Both the position numbers and the translations under genes were made by a program. From Parachlamydiaceae bacterium (GTDB taxonomy: Bacteria; Chlamydiota; Chlamydiia; Chlamydiales; Parachlamydiaceae), in contig JACDDG010000074.1 in NCBI GenBank assembly GCA_013817115.1, positions 1 to 9,480 of the forward strand: 9,480 nucleotides of DNA, read 5' to 3'. The notes under the pieces were generated by a model, which ran no database searches, had not been told where the DNA came from, and saw only the letters and a list, made by a program, of their open reading frames with translations. Positions 1 to 6,603 of the stretch are shown here, piece by piece (positions within the stretch are counted from its first letter, which is position 1; the number at the start of each line of letters is the position of its first letter).

Positions 1-2
1 TA

Positions 3-497
3 TTAAGCCATGTCTCAGCTATTAAAGATGCCTATGAACACGGATTTAATGCTGTTTGGATTTTTGAAGATGATATCGAATTTACAGAAGATCCACATCA
101 CATGAGTCCTTTAATTAAAAAACTCAACTTTCTCGACCCCTCTTGGGACATTTTATATACAGATGTAGATTCAAAAAATAGTCTCGGCGAAACAATTCAA
201 GCACTCGCGTCTGATTTCCGTCCTGATCGGAGCGATAATTTACCGCTGGTTTATTATTTGTTTAAAGCTCGAATTAGCAATGATTTTAATATTTTGCGCC
301 AACGTTATGGTCTATATTCGTATATATTATCACGCAAGGGCATGAAAAAAATTTACGACTACTTCACGCATGTCCATTTATGGACTGCCATTGATATCGA
401 CATCCATTATATTCCAAAAATCCGCCAATATTCAACAGTACGTGATATCGTTTCAATATGGTGCTACAGTCCTTTTTCTGACACTAAACAAAATTAG
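3..497 (+). CDS. Glycosyltransferase family 25-like protein, 3' part
   Basis: The gene enters from the left edge: the reading frame is open from base 3, so the in-frame ATG at 102 is internal, not the start. The visible 164 residues begin with an SHVSAIKDAYEHG stretch and then an FEDDIEF motif (acidic triad at bases 66-74). This resembles the 'SH..L...A...G......EDD' signature of family 25 (LPS-type) glycosyltransferases, where the acidic residues bind the metal and nucleotide sugar. Downstream, YGLYSYILSRKGMKKI and the final IVSIW...SDT stretch match the C-terminal part of that family, in which a conserved Tyr/Ser-Arg segment is followed by a closing Ser/Asp-rich tail. No signal peptide or membrane segment is visible in this part. 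A role in decorating a surface glycan or a secreted protein is inferred from the family. The next gene follows after 24 bases, which suggests co-transcription. The family call is moderately sure; donor and acceptor are unknown. Confidence 0.6.
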   Translation, partial: LSHVSAIKDAYEHGFNAVWIFEDDIEFTEDPHHMSPLIKKLNFLDPSWDILYTDVDSKNSLGETIQALASDFRPDRSDNLPLVYYLFKARISNDFNILRQRYGLYSYILSRKGMKKIYDYFTHVHLWTAIDIDIHYIPKIRQYSTVRDIVSIWCYSPFSDTKQN

Positions 498-510
498 TTT
501 TATACAACAG

Positions 511-515
511 AGGAG
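511..515 (+). promoter_or_regulatory. Ribosome binding site that fixes the start at 522
   Basis: AGGAG lies six bases before the ATG at 522. A TTG two codons earlier, at 516, would begin directly after the Shine-Dalgarno bases with no spacing, so the ATG is the better start. Confidence 0.7.
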
Positions 516-521
516 TTGAGA

Positions 522-1157
522 ATGAATTTAAATAGCATGCCACCAAAAGCCCCTATTACTTTCCTACAAACTGAAGACCCCACAAAAGACCCGAATTTTA
601 CAATCATATTACCGGAAGGCCCATGCGTTCGTCAAAGAGGATCACGCCAAAATACTCCTGAGAATCGACATTCGGATGAGATTGATAAGAAGATAACAAC
701 TATTGAGAAATTTTCACCTTTAAGTAAAGTTGGACTATTTGGAATCGACCATGTTCTGCATGTGGCAAATCTCAATAATTGTACTTTTGATGAACCAACA
801 CATGTTCAAACCACGTCTTCCGAAATCGCAGAATTTGCAAGAACTTCTTCTTTAGATATTCCTAAGCCCCCTAAAACTTTTAATAAACTAAAGCTTAGTG
901 TCCAGAGCTTGGAATTCCTAGGTATAGGAGAAGATTCAGAAATTTCTATAGGGTCTACAGCTGACGCATCACCTGACTCTGAAGTATCAGTTACCTCAGA
1001 ATCGGGATACAATACACCCCAAGCCTCCCCTAATTACGAGAAATCCGAATTATTATTAAATGAAATTCAAAATTCAAGCAACAAATTAAAGTTAGAAAAT
1101 TTTAGAAAACCCAAACACAGAGAGAGGATAGGGGTTTTTATTTTTGAAGGCACCTGA
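522..1157 (+). CDS. Hypothetical Ser/Glu-rich, probably disordered protein
   Basis: I do not recognise this 211-residue protein. It has no signal peptide, no membrane segment and no catalytic motif I can name. It is rich in Ser, Thr, Pro, Glu and Lys. Residues from roughly 140 to 170 hold two related acidic/serine units, DSEISIGSTADASP and DSEVSVTSESGYNTPQASP, which look like a short internal duplication. The C terminus is basic (FRKPKHRERIG). Such composition suggests a largely unstructured protein. It lies 24 bases behind the glycosyltransferase-like gene and probably shares its transcript. In chlamydiae, proteins of this kind are sometimes type III secreted effectors, but nothing in the sequence proves that here. 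The start is set by AGGAG at 511-515. The reading frame is long and well initiated, so a real gene is likely; its function is unknown. Confidence 0.6.
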   Translation: MNLNSMPPKAPITFLQTEDPTKDPNFTIILPEGPCVRQRGSRQNTPENRHSDEIDKKITTIEKFSPLSKVGLFGIDHVLHVANLNNCTFDEPTHVQTTSSEIAEFARTSSLDIPKPPKTFNKLKLSVQSLEFLGIGEDSEISIGSTADASPDSEVSVTSESGYNTPQASPNYEKSELLLNEIQNSSNKLKLENFRKPKHRERIGVFIFEGT

Positions 1158-1496
1158 AATGTGAGGTCTATAATACACTAATAAAATTACAACATTAATA
1201 CATCTGTTATCTTGGGCTAAAGATTTCGATCATGCTCAACAAAAAAAAGTGAACCCCTTTCACAAAACAAATCTTTCTATTGCCAAAAAAATGGAAACGT
1301 GACAAAATTCTATGCTTAGGGACTGGAAAGAAATAAATACTGCACTTACGGTTGGCCAGGAGACGCTTGATAATATGTCTAACGACGATTCTAATTGTTT
1401 TTCATTAACGAGAAAAGTTGGAAATGCGAGCTTCAGTCCAACAAAGTGTAGTTTTTCTGTCCAGCCCTGTAATAGACCGCTGTTGTAGGAGAACAA
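1158..1496. other. Intergenic region upstream of rpsD
   Basis: This 339-base gap holds no convincing gene. A 58-codon + strand frame at 1312-1488 has no ribosome binding site and no recognisable sequence. I could not pick a clean sigma70-type promoter. In the presumed rpsD leader, GTTGGA (1417-1422) and TCCAAC (1437-1442) can form a six-pair stem. Some S4 genes are controlled through their leader RNA, but this stem is too short to claim that. On the minus strand, GTGAA/TTCAC (1249-1263) followed by eight T resembles a weak terminator with no evident minus-strand gene to serve. Confidence 0.4.
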
Positions 1497-2117
1497 ATGA
1501 GTCGTTTTATAGGTAAGAAGAATCGTATTGCTAGACGCTTTGGCGTCAATATCTTTGGTCGCGCACGCAATCCATTGCTACGCAAGCCGAATCCACCGGG
1601 TGTTCATGGAGCACGTCGCCGCAAGAAATCTGACTATGGGGTCGCTCTTGAGGAAAAGCAAAAGCTAAAAGCCGTATACGGTATGCTAACAGAAAAGCAG
1701 TTAGTAAAGTATTACAAACAAGCTGTTAAATCTGTTGCAAATACAATCCAACATTTCGCTCAAAAGCTGGAATGCCGCTTAGACAACATCGTTTATCGCT
1801 TGAAGCTTGCTCCAACTATATTTGCAGCACATCAACTGGTTTCCCATGGGCATATCCTTGTCAATGGTAAAAAAGTCGATCGCCGTTCATATCAAGTTGA
1901 GCCAGGAATGGTCATTTCAGTACGCGAAAAATCTCGCAACAGTGAAGTTACAAAGAATTCTATGAGCAGTCCAATGAGGACAGTACCTGAATATCTTTCT
2001 TTGTCAGAAGACACTTTCTCTGGTCAGTTGCTTGCGCTTCCTGCTGCAGAGCAAATGCCCTGGCCGCTAGAAATTAATCTCCCAGCCGTCTGCGATTTCC
2101 TAGCTCACACCACCTAA
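1497..2117 (+). CDS. rpsD: 30S ribosomal protein S4, zinc-free form
   Basis: S4 binds 16S rRNA early in assembly of the 30S subunit body and contributes to translational accuracy. The 206-residue length fits the family. The N-terminal part (about 1-50: FIGKKNRIARRFG, NPLLRKPNPPGVHG, KKSDYG) is the rRNA-binding S4 N-terminal domain. The S4 RNA-binding fold runs from about residue 91 to 155, with LECRLDNIVYRL and QLVSHGHILVNGKKVDRRS as its signature. The zinc-binding cysteines of C+ S4 proteins are absent from the N terminus, so this is the C- form. GGAG at 1488-1491 sits five bases before the ATG. The gene is not next to rpsM, rpsK or rpoA, the common bacterial arrangement, but stands alone, which I associate with Chlamydiae. 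A long palindrome follows 8 bases after the stop. The identification is very secure. Confidence 0.97.
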   Translation: MSRFIGKKNRIARRFGVNIFGRARNPLLRKPNPPGVHGARRRKKSDYGVALEEKQKLKAVYGMLTEKQLVKYYKQAVKSVANTIQHFAQKLECRLDNIVYRLKLAPTIFAAHQLVSHGHILVNGKKVDRRSYQVEPGMVISVREKSRNSEVTKNSMSSPMRTVPEYLSLSEDTFSGQLLALPAAEQMPWPLEINLPAVCDFLAHTT

Positions 2118-2124
2118 GTGAATT

Positions 2125-2240
2125 ATTAGCCCCCGATTGTTCGTTTGAGCAAACCCTTTGAACCGAGTCCGACCCTCCGGGTCATACTTGGTCCAAAGTG
2201 TTTACCCATACGAACAAACGGGGACTAATCTTTTTATTTT
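2125..2240 (+). terminator. Long interrupted palindrome after rpsD, likely terminator or structured element
   Basis: The outer arms TTAGCCCCCGATTGTTCG (2126-2143) and CGAACAAACGGGGACTAA (2211-2228) pair at 16 of 18 positions, with one more A-T pair outside. Inside, AAACCCTTTG (2151-2160) pairs with CAAAGTGTTT (2194-2203) at 9 of 10. ACCGAGT (2162-2168) pairs fully with ACTTGGT (2186-2192) if one G-U is allowed. GACCC/GGGTC (2171-2183) closes a three-base loop. The whole is a rod of about 105 bases, followed by TTTTTATTTT at 2231-2240. The position right after rpsD and the T-run fit an intrinsic terminator, but it is far longer than a normal one. It could instead be a small structured RNA or a miniature mobile element. 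Confidence 0.55.
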
Positions 2241-2274
2241 CTATCTCTAAGAAGGGGCATACGCATCAGAATAA

Positions 2275-2451
2275 ATGCAAACGACAAGGACCTTAAAGAC
2301 AAAGGACAATAACGACTCCAGAGACTTTAACGACATCTTTTATCGCTTCCTAGCTGAGCTATGTGCCTGGCCCTTACGCCTCCGATTTCCTACTCCACAT
2401 TTCTCCTTGCCATTTTCTGCTTTTCAGAGAAAAAAAAATTCTGTACAGTAA
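2275..2451 (+). CDS. Possible small ORF, 58 residues, before the MNIO gene
   Basis: An ATG at 2275 opens a 58-codon frame ending with TAA at 2449-2451, 22 bases before the MNIO start. The peptide starts MQTTRTLKTKDNNDSRDFND and is basic and aromatic toward its end (RFLAELCAWPLRLRFPTPHF, then a KKNSVQ end). It has a single cysteine at position 30. The ATG follows directly on a TAA, and the only purine-rich stretch (GAAGGGG, 2251-2257) is about 17 bases away, too far for a normal ribosome binding site. Location alone makes it a candidate substrate peptide for the downstream enzyme pair, but it lacks a signal peptide or repeated cysteine motif and may be chance. Confidence 0.2.
   Translation: MQTTRTLKTKDNNDSRDFNDIFYRFLAELCAWPLRLRFPTPHFSLPFSAFQRKKNSVQ
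2421..2449 (+). promoter_or_regulatory. Weak candidate promoter for the MNIO operon
   Basis: TTTTCA (2421-2426) and TACAGT (2444-2449) each match the sigma70 consensus at four of six positions and are 17 bases apart. The -10 lies partly in the perfect 8-base palindrome CTGTACAG (2441-2448). The match is modest and the A-rich spacer may flatter it. Confidence 0.25.
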
Positions 2452-2462
2452 GGGAAAATCAG

Positions 2463-2468
2463 AAAGGG
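2463..2468 (+). promoter_or_regulatory. Ribosome binding site that fixes the MNIO start at 2474
   Basis: AAAGGG lies five bases before the ATG at 2474. The frame is open further upstream to a GTG at 2363, but that start has no ribosome binding site and the extra residues do not resemble the family. Confidence 0.6.
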
Positions 2469-2473
2469 TCCTC

Positions 2474-3352
2474 ATGAAATCAGACTTCATTCCTAATCTT
2501 GGCATTGGCATTGGCCTACGTATTCCCCATTACGAAGAAATCTTTCGTGACAAACCGCCCATTGATTGGTTTGAAATCATCAGCGAAAACTTTTTGGTTG
2601 AGGGAGGAAAACCGCTTGAACATCTCGACATTATATTGGAGAACTATCCTGTTGTGATGCATGGAGTCACTTTATCGATTGGCGGTGCAGCTGAACTGGA
2701 CTGGGACTACCTCAAAAAGCTTAAAGCTCTTGCCCGAAAGACAAAAACTCCTTGGATTTCTGATCATTTATGCTGGGGAAAGCTTCCGGGGGCTCACTAT
2801 CATGATTTGTTGCCTCTTCCCTATACCAAAGAAGTCATTAACTATGTCGCCAATCGAGCCCGCATTGTTCAGGATTTTCTTGAGGTACCTTTTGCCCTAG
2901 AGAATCTATCCTCTTATGTAGCCTATCAGGCTGACCAAATGACTGAATGGGACTTTTATTCTGCTATTGTCGAAAAAGCCGACATCTACATGATGCTAGA
3001 TGTTAATAATATTTACGTATCAAGTCGCAATCACGGCTTTGACCCCAAAGAATATTATAAAAATCTTCCCCTAGAAAGAGTCCTGCAAATTCACTTAGCA
3101 GGCCACAGTGATTATGGGGACTACGTGCTTGATACTCATGATAACTATGTTTGTGATGAGGTTTGGAAAATATACAGCGAAGTCTATTCAAAAACACGTG
3201 GAGTATCTACTTTGCTTGAGTGGGACGACAACTTTATAAGTTTGACTAAGACACTGGAAGAAGCCCAAAAAGCCAAACAATATCAGAATAAACATTGCAT
3301 CAAAAATCCTCTTCGACCGCAGAAAAAGCAACTGCAAGAGGCAAATACATGA
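2474..3352 (+). CDS. DUF692 / MNIO family enzyme (HvfB/BufB/MbnB/TglH-like)
   Basis: The 292-residue length fits the family, which has a TIM-barrel fold holding two or three iron ions. Characterised members (MbnB, TglH and relatives) use iron and O2 to rework cysteine side chains in small ribosomally made peptides, for example into oxazolone/thioamide or thiooxazole groups. Family motifs appear in order: GLRIPHYEEI (14-23), DWFEIISENF (31-40), MHGVTLSIGG (62-71), SDHLCW (96-101), HYHDLLPLPYT (108-118), LENLSSY (142-148), LDVNNIYVSSRNHGFDP (175-191), HLAGH (207-211), DTHDNYV (220-226) and LEWDDNF (248-254). The likely metal ligands are His63, His98, Glu143, Asp176, His207, His211 and Glu249, inferred from family pattern; none is missing. 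The start is chosen from AAAGGG at 2463-2468. The stop overlaps the start of the partner gene (ATGA). The peptide acted upon is unknown and the precise chemistry cannot be read from the sequence. Confidence 0.93.
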   Translation: MKSDFIPNLGIGIGLRIPHYEEIFRDKPPIDWFEIISENFLVEGGKPLEHLDIILENYPVVMHGVTLSIGGAAELDWDYLKKLKALARKTKTPWISDHLCWGKLPGAHYHDLLPLPYTKEVINYVANRARIVQDFLEVPFALENLSSYVAYQADQMTEWDFYSAIVEKADIYMMLDVNNIYVSSRNHGFDPKEYYKNLPLERVLQIHLAGHSDYGDYVLDTHDNYVCDEVWKIYSEVYSKTRGVSTLLEWDDNFISLTKTLEEAQKAKQYQNKHCIKNPLRPQKKQLQEANT

Positions 3353-4263
3353 GTTACGACAAAACTGCCCCGACGTCATTGAAGAAAACTCAAGAATGGT
3401 TTGCAAGTATCATTACTCAACCCATTGATGAAGATAGCCGTATTCCAGCAATCTCTCCTACAGGGGCCTCCATTGAAGAAGAATCGTTCCGTTTCATTCG
3501 TCCTAGCCCAACTTTGCGCCCTGCGCAGCGAATAGAACTTTATGCTCAACAATATTGGTGGCGCCTTCTTAGTACCTTGCAGGAAATCTCCCCACTTGTG
3601 ACACGCCTTTTTGGATATCACGACTTTAATCGTCTTTTAGCCATCCCCTATTTAATAGCATACCCTCCGGATCACTGGTCGCTCAACCTGTTAGGCATTC
3701 ACCTGCCACAGTGGATTCATGAAAATTATACCAGTTCAGATAAACAACTTGTGTACGATGCAGCTTTACTAGATGCAGCATTTCATGAAAGCTTTATTGC
3801 AAAGGCATCCAAGCCACTAGAAGCCGCGGTGGCTGAAACACAGGAAGATCTCGCTTACCTACTTAGTTGCAAACTTTACCTACAACCCTTTATTCAGTTT
3901 TTTCAATTTGATTATGATCTTCTTACTTTCCGCGTGGAATTCCTAAAAGAAACTCCAGAATATTGGGTTGAAAATGATTTCCCCTTTCTTAAAAAAGAAA
4001 AATCTTCCTTTGTACTCTTTCGCAACTTACATGGCCATACTGCGTGGGATACGATCTCTTCAGCCGAGCTAAAACTTCTTTCCTGTTTCATAGAGGGCTC
4101 TACAATTGAAGAAGCTTGTGATTGGCTTGAAAAACAAGACGCCCTCACTTTTAAAGAAGCTGAAAACAATTTGCATATTTGGGTTCAAGGGTGGATTATC
4201 AAAAAATGGCTCTCGACGATACAATGTACCAATACACCACTCGAATCAAGCAACAAGAGCTAA
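3349..4263 (+). CDS. DUF2063 / HvfC-BufC-type partner of the MNIO enzyme
   Basis: This 304-residue protein carries a DUF2063-type N-terminal region. The segment RIELYAQQYWWRLLSTLQEISPLVTRLFG (61-89), then F..LLAIPYLIAYPPDHWSLNLLG (93-116) and LPQW (119-122), is the family signature. In other bacteria these proteins are encoded next to DUF692 enzymes and serve as the partner that recognises the precursor peptide or assists its modification; that role is inferred here. The C-terminal half, from about residue 200, includes FVLFRNLHGHTAWDTIS and a helical tail resembling the small C-terminal domain found in HvfC-like proteins. The ATG at 3349 overlaps the MNIO stop (ATGA), with AAGAGG seven bases ahead, so the two are probably translationally coupled. 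The frame is open upstream to 3295 but lies inside the MNIO gene. The 3' end faces prpD with only 14 bases between and no visible terminator. Confidence 0.85.
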   Translation: MSYDKTAPTSLKKTQEWFASIITQPIDEDSRIPAISPTGASIEEESFRFIRPSPTLRPAQRIELYAQQYWWRLLSTLQEISPLVTRLFGYHDFNRLLAIPYLIAYPPDHWSLNLLGIHLPQWIHENYTSSDKQLVYDAALLDAAFHESFIAKASKPLEAAVAETQEDLAYLLSCKLYLQPFIQFFQFDYDLLTFRVEFLKETPEYWVENDFPFLKKEKSSFVLFRNLHGHTAWDTISSAELKLLSCFIEGSTIEEACDWLEKQDALTFKEAENNLHIWVQGWIIKKWLSTIQCTNTPLESSNKS

Positions 4264-4277
4264 TAACGACATAATGA

Positions 4278-5702
4278 TTATACCGAAGTATAGCACTTAC
4301 AAAAGAAATCTACAAGAGTCGGAACTAGTAAACTATCAAGCGAATTTTCATCCTGAAAAGTGCACATAAGCTCGTCAATCTGCCAAGGCCTAAACTGATT
4401 ATGGAGATTGTCTTTAAACTTTTTAAACAATAAGGGAGTTCCCTCTTCTCTTCTTAAGCGGTGCCCCAATGGATATTCTACAGTCATAGATTCCGAAGGA
4501 CGGTTATTTTTAAAGTGCACTTCCAAAGTCGTCGCAATTGAACGTTTATCAGGATGAAGATAATCAGCGCTGAAGTGTCGATTTTCAGCCGTCCGCATTT
4601 TATGACGTAACAAATCAATTCTAGGATCTTTTGCCGTTTCGTTTTCATAATGATCAGCATGTAAACAACCATACAATAAACCGATTGCAACCATATACTG
4701 TAAGCAATGGTCGCGATCAGCAGGATTGTTTAAAGGGCCTTGTTTATCGATAATACGAAGCGCTGATTCATGCGTGTGAATATCTATCGCTCTTATTTCA
4801 TCTTGCTGACCTTGAATTTTTTTATACAGACCAATTGCACACTCAACAGCTGTCTGAGCATGAAACTCGGCAGGAAACGCTATTTTAAAAAGAATATTTT
4901 CCATGACATATGAGCCCAAGGGTCTTTGTAACGAGAACGCGTGCCCTTTAAAAAGTACATCATACAGACCCCAATGCGGCGCAGATAACGCTGTTTTATA
5001 ACCCATTTCCCCTTGCAAAGTCATCCAAGCAAGCTGAACGCCTCTGCTAGTAGCATCACCAGCAGCCCAAGACTTTCTAGAGCCAGTATTCGGAGCATGC
5101 CGATAAGTGCGCAAGGGGCCCATATCAATCCATGCATTTGATATGGCATCAAAAACTTGTTGCCGCGTCCCCCCTAACAAAACCGTAGCCACAGCGGTCG
5201 TTGCAACTTTTACTAAAATTACATGGTCGAAACCTACTCGATTAAAGCTATTCGATAAGGCTAATATTCCCTGAATTTCATAGGCTTTTATCATCGCCAA
5301 TAAGAGTTCTTTGACTGTAAATGCGCGCTTGCCAATACTCAGACGCTCACGGCTTAAGTAATCCATTAACGTGAGGAGACCGCCAATATTATCCGACGGA
5401 TGCCCCCATTCTTCTGCTAACCACGTGTCATTGTAATCTAGCCAACGAATCATGCTTCCTAAATTAAACGCCCCTCTAATCGGATCCAACACAAAATCTG
5501 TTCCTGGAATTCGACATCCATTTGGAACAAGCGTTCCCGGCACCATCGGCCCCAAAAGCTTAGTGCAAGCGGAATAATTCAGGGCTGCAATAGCACAGCC
5601 CAAAGAGTCTGCAAGGCACATTCTTGCGGTTTTTAAAGCTTCAATGGAGGGCGAATTAAAGCTAAAAGCATATTCAGCGATGATTTCATTAATTATATCC
5701 AT
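4278..5702 (-). CDS. prpD: 2-methylcitrate dehydratase PrpD
   Basis: PrpD removes water from 2-methylcitrate to give 2-methyl-cis-aconitate in the cytoplasmic methylcitrate cycle, which oxidises propionyl-CoA to pyruvate and succinate. The 474-residue protein is full length (E. coli PrpD is about 483) and is the true PrpD type rather than a distant MmgE relative. Matching blocks include [14 protein letters not shown] (49-62), [20 protein letters not shown] (86-105), [16 protein letters not shown] (152-167), [19 protein letters not shown] (198-216), [15 protein letters not shown] (273-287) and [12 protein letters not shown] (322-333). The ATG at 5702 gives an N terminus that aligns with the family. 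A GTG at 5717 would add five residues. Neither start has a strong ribosome binding site. No prpB or prpC is in the window, so the cycle must be completed elsewhere or PrpD acts alone. The gene is divergent from the MarR-type regulator, its likely controller. Confidence 0.93.
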   Translation of the reverse strand: MDIINEIIAEYAFSFNSPSIEALKTARMCLADSLGCAIAALNYSACTKLLGPMVPGTLVPNGCRIPGTDFVLDPIRGAFNLGSMIRWLDYNDTWLAEEWGHPSDNIGGLLTLMDYLSRERLSIGKRAFTVKELLLAMIKAYEIQGILALSNSFNRVGFDHVILVKVATTAVATVLLGGTRQQVFDAISNAWIDMGPLRTYRHAPNTGSRKSWAAGDATSRGVQLAWMTLQGEMGYKTALSAPHWGLYDVLFKGHAFSLQRPLGSYVMENILFKIAFPAEFHAQTAVECAIGLYKKIQGQQDEIRAIDIHTHESALRIIDKQGPLNNPADRDHCLQYMVAIGLLYGCLHADHYENETAKDPRIDLLRHKMRTAENRHFSADYLHPDKRSIATTLEVHFKNNRPSESMTVEYPLGHRLRREEGTPLLFKKFKDNLHNQFRPWQIDELMCTFQDENSLDSLLVPTLVDFFCKCYTSV

Positions 5703-6006
5703 ATCCAGACATTGCACGTGGTGGGATTTACATTCAAGTACATTTTGAGCAAAGATTTAATAACCCCCCTCTCTAAGAAAATAAACCCTTTTAATATTAC
5801 TGAATTTAAAATAATCATTTACGGTTCAAGGCAAAACTTATTGTACACTCATATTTTTTAATTTATCGACAAGCTCAAACAAAACTAATTTTCAGCACCT
5901 AATTTATTTAACTATATTGATCGAAGAATTACGGAAAAAATTGCTGCCGCATTGACTTCAAATGTCTAAACAAGTAATGTAGTGTTTACAGTAAGGAGAA
6001 CCTAAT
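5703..6006. promoter_or_regulatory. Divergent intergenic region between prpD and marR-like gene
   Basis: These 304 AT-rich bases hold no gene and must carry the promoters of both prpD (leftward) and the MarR-type gene (rightward). I could not define a good leftward promoter. The rightward promoter and a dyad are listed separately. Confidence 0.6.
5952..5988 (+). promoter_or_regulatory. Putative promoter and operator of the MarR-type gene
   Basis: TTGACT (5952-5957, five of six -35 bases) and TAATGT (5975-5980, a weak -10) are 17 bases apart. The perfect inverted repeat TAAACA (5967-5972) / TGTTTA (5983-5988), with 10 bases between its arms, spans the -10. MarR-family proteins bind dyads of about this size and often block their own promoter, so autoregulation is a natural inference. 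AAGGAG at 5993-5998 then serves the ATG at 6007. Confidence 0.45.
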
Positions 6007-6462
6007 ATGACGAAAGTGTTGCCCAAAAAAAAATTTCTAAGCTTGGCTGAAGAAGCTGCTAATAATATTGAACGCACAGGTTGGTTAGCTCATAATAAAT
6101 TAGAAGAATTTATGAAGCCCTACGCTATTACTCCTCAACAGCTAAATGTCATCAGTATTCTGATCATCGCAAAAGGATCTCTCCCAACTTTAGAAATTGG
6201 AAGACGGATGATTCAAAAGTTACCGGATATTTCCCGCCTCATTGATCGTCTAGAAAAACTTGGTTACGTCTACCGAGAAAGGTCTGTTGAAGATCGTCGT
6301 ATCGTCATCGTCCATATTACCCCTCAAGGTGCTGAAATTGCGGATAGCATCTTCAAACCCATGAGTGCAGCTGCTTCTAGGTACTTGAGCCATATGACTG
6401 ACTCAGAGCTGACCCAACTTATATATCTTTTAGAAAAAGTACGTCAAGGCGAGCAGGAATAA
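6007..6462 (+). CDS. MarR-family transcriptional regulator
   Basis: This 151-residue protein has the length and plan of a MarR regulator: N- and C-terminal helices for dimerisation around a winged helix-turn-helix. TPQQLNVISIL (42-52) begins the DNA-binding domain, with LEIGRRM (62-68) next. PDISRLIDRLEKLGYVYRER (73-92) is the recognition helix, and DRRIVIVHITPQGAE (96-110) is the wing with the conserved Asp-Arg-Arg pair. There is no cysteine, so thiol-based redox sensing is excluded; a small-molecule ligand is more likely. The start has AAGGAG eight bases ahead. The gene is divergent from prpD, with a dyad over its own promoter, so control of itself and possibly prpD is inferred. The ligand is unknown. 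Confidence 0.9.
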   Translation: MTKVLPKKKFLSLAEEAANNIERTGWLAHNKLEEFMKPYAITPQQLNVISILIIAKGSLPTLEIGRRMIQKLPDISRLIDRLEKLGYVYRERSVEDRRIVIVHITPQGAEIADSIFKPMSAAASRYLSHMTDSELTQLIYLLEKVRQGEQE

Positions 6463-6522
6463 CTTGTGGATAGCCTTTATTAAATTGTGTTATACCGAAG
6501 AGCGTTCAAATTTTAGATTTTT

Positions 6523-6572
6523 GGCTTTGAGAAAGCCCCGAGATTAAGCGCTGACATCAGTTTTAGTCCCGG
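6523..6572. repeat. Two adjacent stem-loops between marR and the hydrolase gene
   Basis: GGCTTT (6523-6528) and AAAGCC (6532-6537) form a perfect six-pair stem with a GAG loop. Directly after it, 6538-6572 is an imperfect inverted repeat: CCG pairs with CGG at the ends, ATTAA with TTTTAGT inside (with G-U pairs), and CTG with CAG at the tip. Neither stem is followed by a T-run on either strand, so this is not a standard intrinsic terminator. It lies 60 bases after the MarR-type stop and 31 before the next start, so it could protect a 3' end or shape the hydrolase leader. Confidence 0.35.
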
Positions 6573-6603
6573 ATAAATTCACCCTTTAATAATAGTTTAA
6601 TAA

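Noticed and set aside
1312..1488. 58-codon plus-strand frame just before rpsD
   Set aside because: There is no Shine-Dalgarno sequence, it opens right after a stop codon, and the sequence resembles nothing known.
1260..1496. 78-codon minus-strand frame upstream of rpsD, followed by a weak hairpin and eight T
   Set aside because: It starts with TTG, has no ribosome binding site and no recognisable protein, and lies across the presumed rpsD leader. The hairpin has only five pairs and is probably chance.
2363..2473. Upstream extension of the MNIO gene to a GTG at 2363
   Set aside because: The extra 37 residues do not match the family, and the ATG at 2474 has AAAGGG at good spacing.
3295..3348. 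Earlier start for the DUF2063-type gene
   Set aside because: It would lie deep inside the MNIO gene without a ribosome binding site; the ATGA overlap at 3349 with AAGAGG is far better.
3003..4169. Several minus-strand frames opposite the MNIO and DUF2063-type genes
   Set aside because: The plus-strand genes are clearly real by family motifs, and the antisense frames have no recognisable content.
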